Shown here: in pieces, positions 62,348-64,000 of the stretch
Numbering within the stretch: position 1 is the stretch's first letter
Layout of the letters: each line of letters opens with the position of its first letter
Assembly (NCBI RefSeq): GCF_011043555.1
Contig: NZ_JAAKGS010000005.1
Location: 248,001 to 312,000, forward strand
From: Sphingobacterium sp. SGR-19
GTDB lineage: Bacteria > Bacteroidota > Bacteroidia > Sphingobacteriales > Sphingobacteriaceae
Length of the DNA stretch: 64,000 nt
Direction: 5' to 3'
Program-made: the position numbers and the translations under genes
Notes under the pieces: model-generated
What the model saw: the letters and a program-made list of their open reading frames with translations, nothing else
The model's database searches: none
What the model was told of the DNA's origin: nothing

Positions 62348-64000
62348 ATGGTGAAAAAGTTCTGCTCCGCGGTTTTTTTTTGTGCATTTTTCATAACGAG
62401 TGTATATGGACAAAAAAAACCTAATTTCGTTCAATTTATCAATAGCCAACATACGTGGGTAGATTCGGTTTTTCAAAAGCTCACGCCTAAAGAACGTATT
62501 GCACAGCTTTTTTTGGTTCGTGCCCATACCAATCTTGGGCAGCGATATATAGATTCGGTTGCGCAGGTGATTCAAAAAGAACAGCTTGGTGGTTTAGTTG
62601 TGTTCCAGGGCGGGCCGGTACGGCACGCTCAGATGCTTAATCAATACCAAAAGTCGGCAAAAGTTCCTTTGCTGGTTACGTTTGATGGTGAATGGGGATT
62701 GGGTATGCGGCTTCCCGACTCCACTGTTTCTTTCCCTTATCAAATGACCTTGGGCGCTATACAAAATGAAATGCTTATTTATGAAATGGGACGCCAGGTA
62801 GCGCGCGATTTTCAGCGTATTGGTATGCACTTTAATTTTGCCCCGGTGGTTGATATCAACAATAACCCTAAAAACCCGGTTATAAACTTCCGTTCATTTG
62901 GCGATAATAAACACAATGTAACACGTAAAGCGAAAGCGTATATGGACGGTATGGTGGATGGAGGAATAATCGCCTCTCTAAAGCATTTCCCTGGACATGG
63001 CGACACGGATGTAGATTCCCACCACGACCTGCCGCAACTGAAATTTTCCAAAGCGCGTTTAGATAGCTTAGAGATTTTTCCGTTTCGTGAGTTAATTCAG
63101 CAAGGTGCACCTGCAATAATGGTCGCTCACATGAATATCCCGGCATTGGATGCGAAACCTAATATCCCTTCTTCTATTTCACGCAAGGTAGTGACGGATC
63201 TTTTGCGAAAGGAATTAGGCTTTAATGGTCTAACAGTGACCGATGCAATGGACATGAAGGGAGTAAAGAAGTTCTTCCCCAACGGAGAGGCCGATGTAAT
63301 GGCAATTGAAGCAGGGCATGATTTGCTAGAAATCTCTGAAAATAGTGCGCGTGCCATTGGCTTGGTTGAAAAGGCTGTAAAAAGTGGACGTATTAAACAG
63401 GCCGAACTAGATCAACGTATAAAACGGGTGCTCGCAGCAAAATATTGGTTGGGTTTACATCAATATCGGCCAGTTAATACGATTAATCTGGTGAACGATT
63501 TGAATACACCTGCATCAAAATCATTAGTGCAACGATTGGCTGACGCTTCGGTTACTGTACTTAAATCCGATAGACGTATCCGAACTTTCGATAAAAAAAT
63601 CGAAACAGCTGTCGTGTCGATAGGCGTGAATCAACTACAAGATTTTGAGAAAGGTTTGGCGGTGCAATTAAGTGATAGAAAAGAGTTTTTGATTACCGGA
63701 AAGGAAACGGAGGACGAGATGAAAGAATTGCTGAAGGAAATCCGTCGGAGCCCACAGATCGTTTTAGCAATACATGATAATCGTTCGCGTCCGGGAAGCG
63801 AAATTAAGGTAAATGAGCAAATACGTGAATTTATCGATCGGCTAGCGGGGCGGAGAACCATTACGATCATGTTTACCAATCCCTATGTAATAGATAATTT
63901 ACCTGTTGAGCGAAGCAATAGTATAATTTTGGCCTATCAAAATGACCATTTTATGCAAAAAGCGGCGTTGAAGGTTCTTTTGGGACAGCGGAAAGCAGAA
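62348..64000 (+). CDS. GH3 beta-N-acetylhexosaminidase (NagZ type), 5' part
   Basis: The frame opens at ATG 62348 and is still open at the window end (551 codons). Signal peptide through SVYGQ. NagZ hallmarks: KHFPGHGDT at 212-220, then DSHHDLP with the Asp223/His225 dyad, and nucleophile Asp299 in TVTDAMDM. A GH3 C-terminal-like sandwich begins near residue 395. Bacteroidota homologues are usually about 950-1000 aa with a beta-lactamase-like serine hydrolase domain at the C-terminus; the length left suggests the same here, unseen. Likely role in peptidoglycan turnover. A run of nine T (62373-62381) lies inside the signal-peptide codons. Confidence 0.9.
   Translation, partial: MVKKFCSAVFFCAFFITSVYGQKKPNFVQFINSQHTWVDSVFQKLTPKERIAQLFLVRAHTNLGQRYIDSVAQVIQKEQLGGLVVFQGGPVRHAQMLNQYQKSAKVPLLVTFDGEWGLGMRLPDSTVSFPYQMTLGAIQNEMLIYEMGRQVARDFQRIGMHFNFAPVVDINNNPKNPVINFRSFGDNKHNVTRKAKAYMDGMVDGGIIASLKHFPGHGDTDVDSHHDLPQLKFSKARLDSLEIFPFRELIQQGAPAIMVAHMNIPALDAKPNIPSSISRKVVTDLLRKELGFNGLTVTDAMDMKGVKKFFPNGEADVMAIEAGHDLLEISENSARAIGLVEKAVKSGRIKQAELDQRIKRVLAAKYWLGLHQYRPVNTINLVNDLNTPASKSLVQRLADASVTVLKSDRRIRTFDKKIETAVVSIGVNQLQDFEKGLAVQLSDRKEFLITGKETEDEMKELLKEIRRSPQIVLAIHDNRSRPGSEIKVNEQIREFIDRLAGRRTITIMFTNPYVIDNLPVERSNSIILAYQNDHFMQKAALKVLLGQRKAE

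Overview
The window looks like a chromosomal segment of a Bacteroidota bacterium, most likely a member of the Sphingobacteriaceae (Pedobacter/Sphingobacterium/Olivibacter-like). The reasons are repeated SusC/SusD pairs, many lipoproteins with a Cys-type signal, DUF4270, DUF2911 and DUF6266-type proteins, and promoters of the Bacteroidota type (TTTG, about 19 nt, TAnnTTTG). The genus is inferred; no rRNA gene is present.

Region 1 (1-21300) is a polysaccharide utilization locus (PUL) whose left end lies outside the window. It holds the tail of one SusD, a full SusC/SusD pair, a DUF5017-like surface lipoprotein, an SGNH-esterase/GH5 fusion, a GntR/UTRA repressor, a sugar-acid type MFS transporter, an L-arabinose/L-fucose isomerase-like protein, an 840-residue protein of no family I recognise, an SGNH hydrolase, a GH3 enzyme, a GH140-like (DUF4038) enzyme, and a two-gene GMC sugar oxidoreductase unit. 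The MFS gene and the isomerase operon share a 15-nt element placed at exactly the same distance after their -7 boxes. This is a likely operator of the divergently encoded GntR.

Region 2 (21301-24800) is a patch of accessory sequence: a frameshifted AraC-type regulator remnant, two orphan hypothetical genes with a structured, possibly terminating RNA element between them, two tandem tRNA-Val(TAC) genes with a terminator, a DUF6266-like gene, and a cluster of short inverted and phased repeats.

Region 3 (24863-39500) is a sialoglycan PUL: an FCD-type GntR regulator, SusC/SusD, three different sialidases, a PKD/LamG lipoprotein, N-acetylneuraminate lyase, a kelch mutarotase of the NanM type and an MFS carrier. 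Together these would bind sialylated glycans at the surface, release sialic acid, convert its anomers, import it and split it to ManNAc and pyruvate. A GT-N3-AC palindrome occurs both upstream of the regulator and just after the SusC promoter, which suggests autoregulation plus control of the PUL.

Region 4 (39501-64000) is mostly core genome: a TPR protein, a Tsp-like C-terminal processing protease, RNase HII, a small secreted protein with an OMP_b-brl_3-type receptor, an M16 peptidase, FabD, a DUF2911 protein, a FucP-like MFS carrier, a hotdog thioesterase, a DinB protein, an orphan histidine kinase, GltX, a kelch lipoprotein with a DUF4270 lipoprotein, a second OMP_b-brl_3-type receptor, a TetR regulator, and the first 551 codons of a NagZ-type GH3 protein that runs off the right end. 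No CRISPR array, insertion sequence, prophage or rRNA gene was seen.
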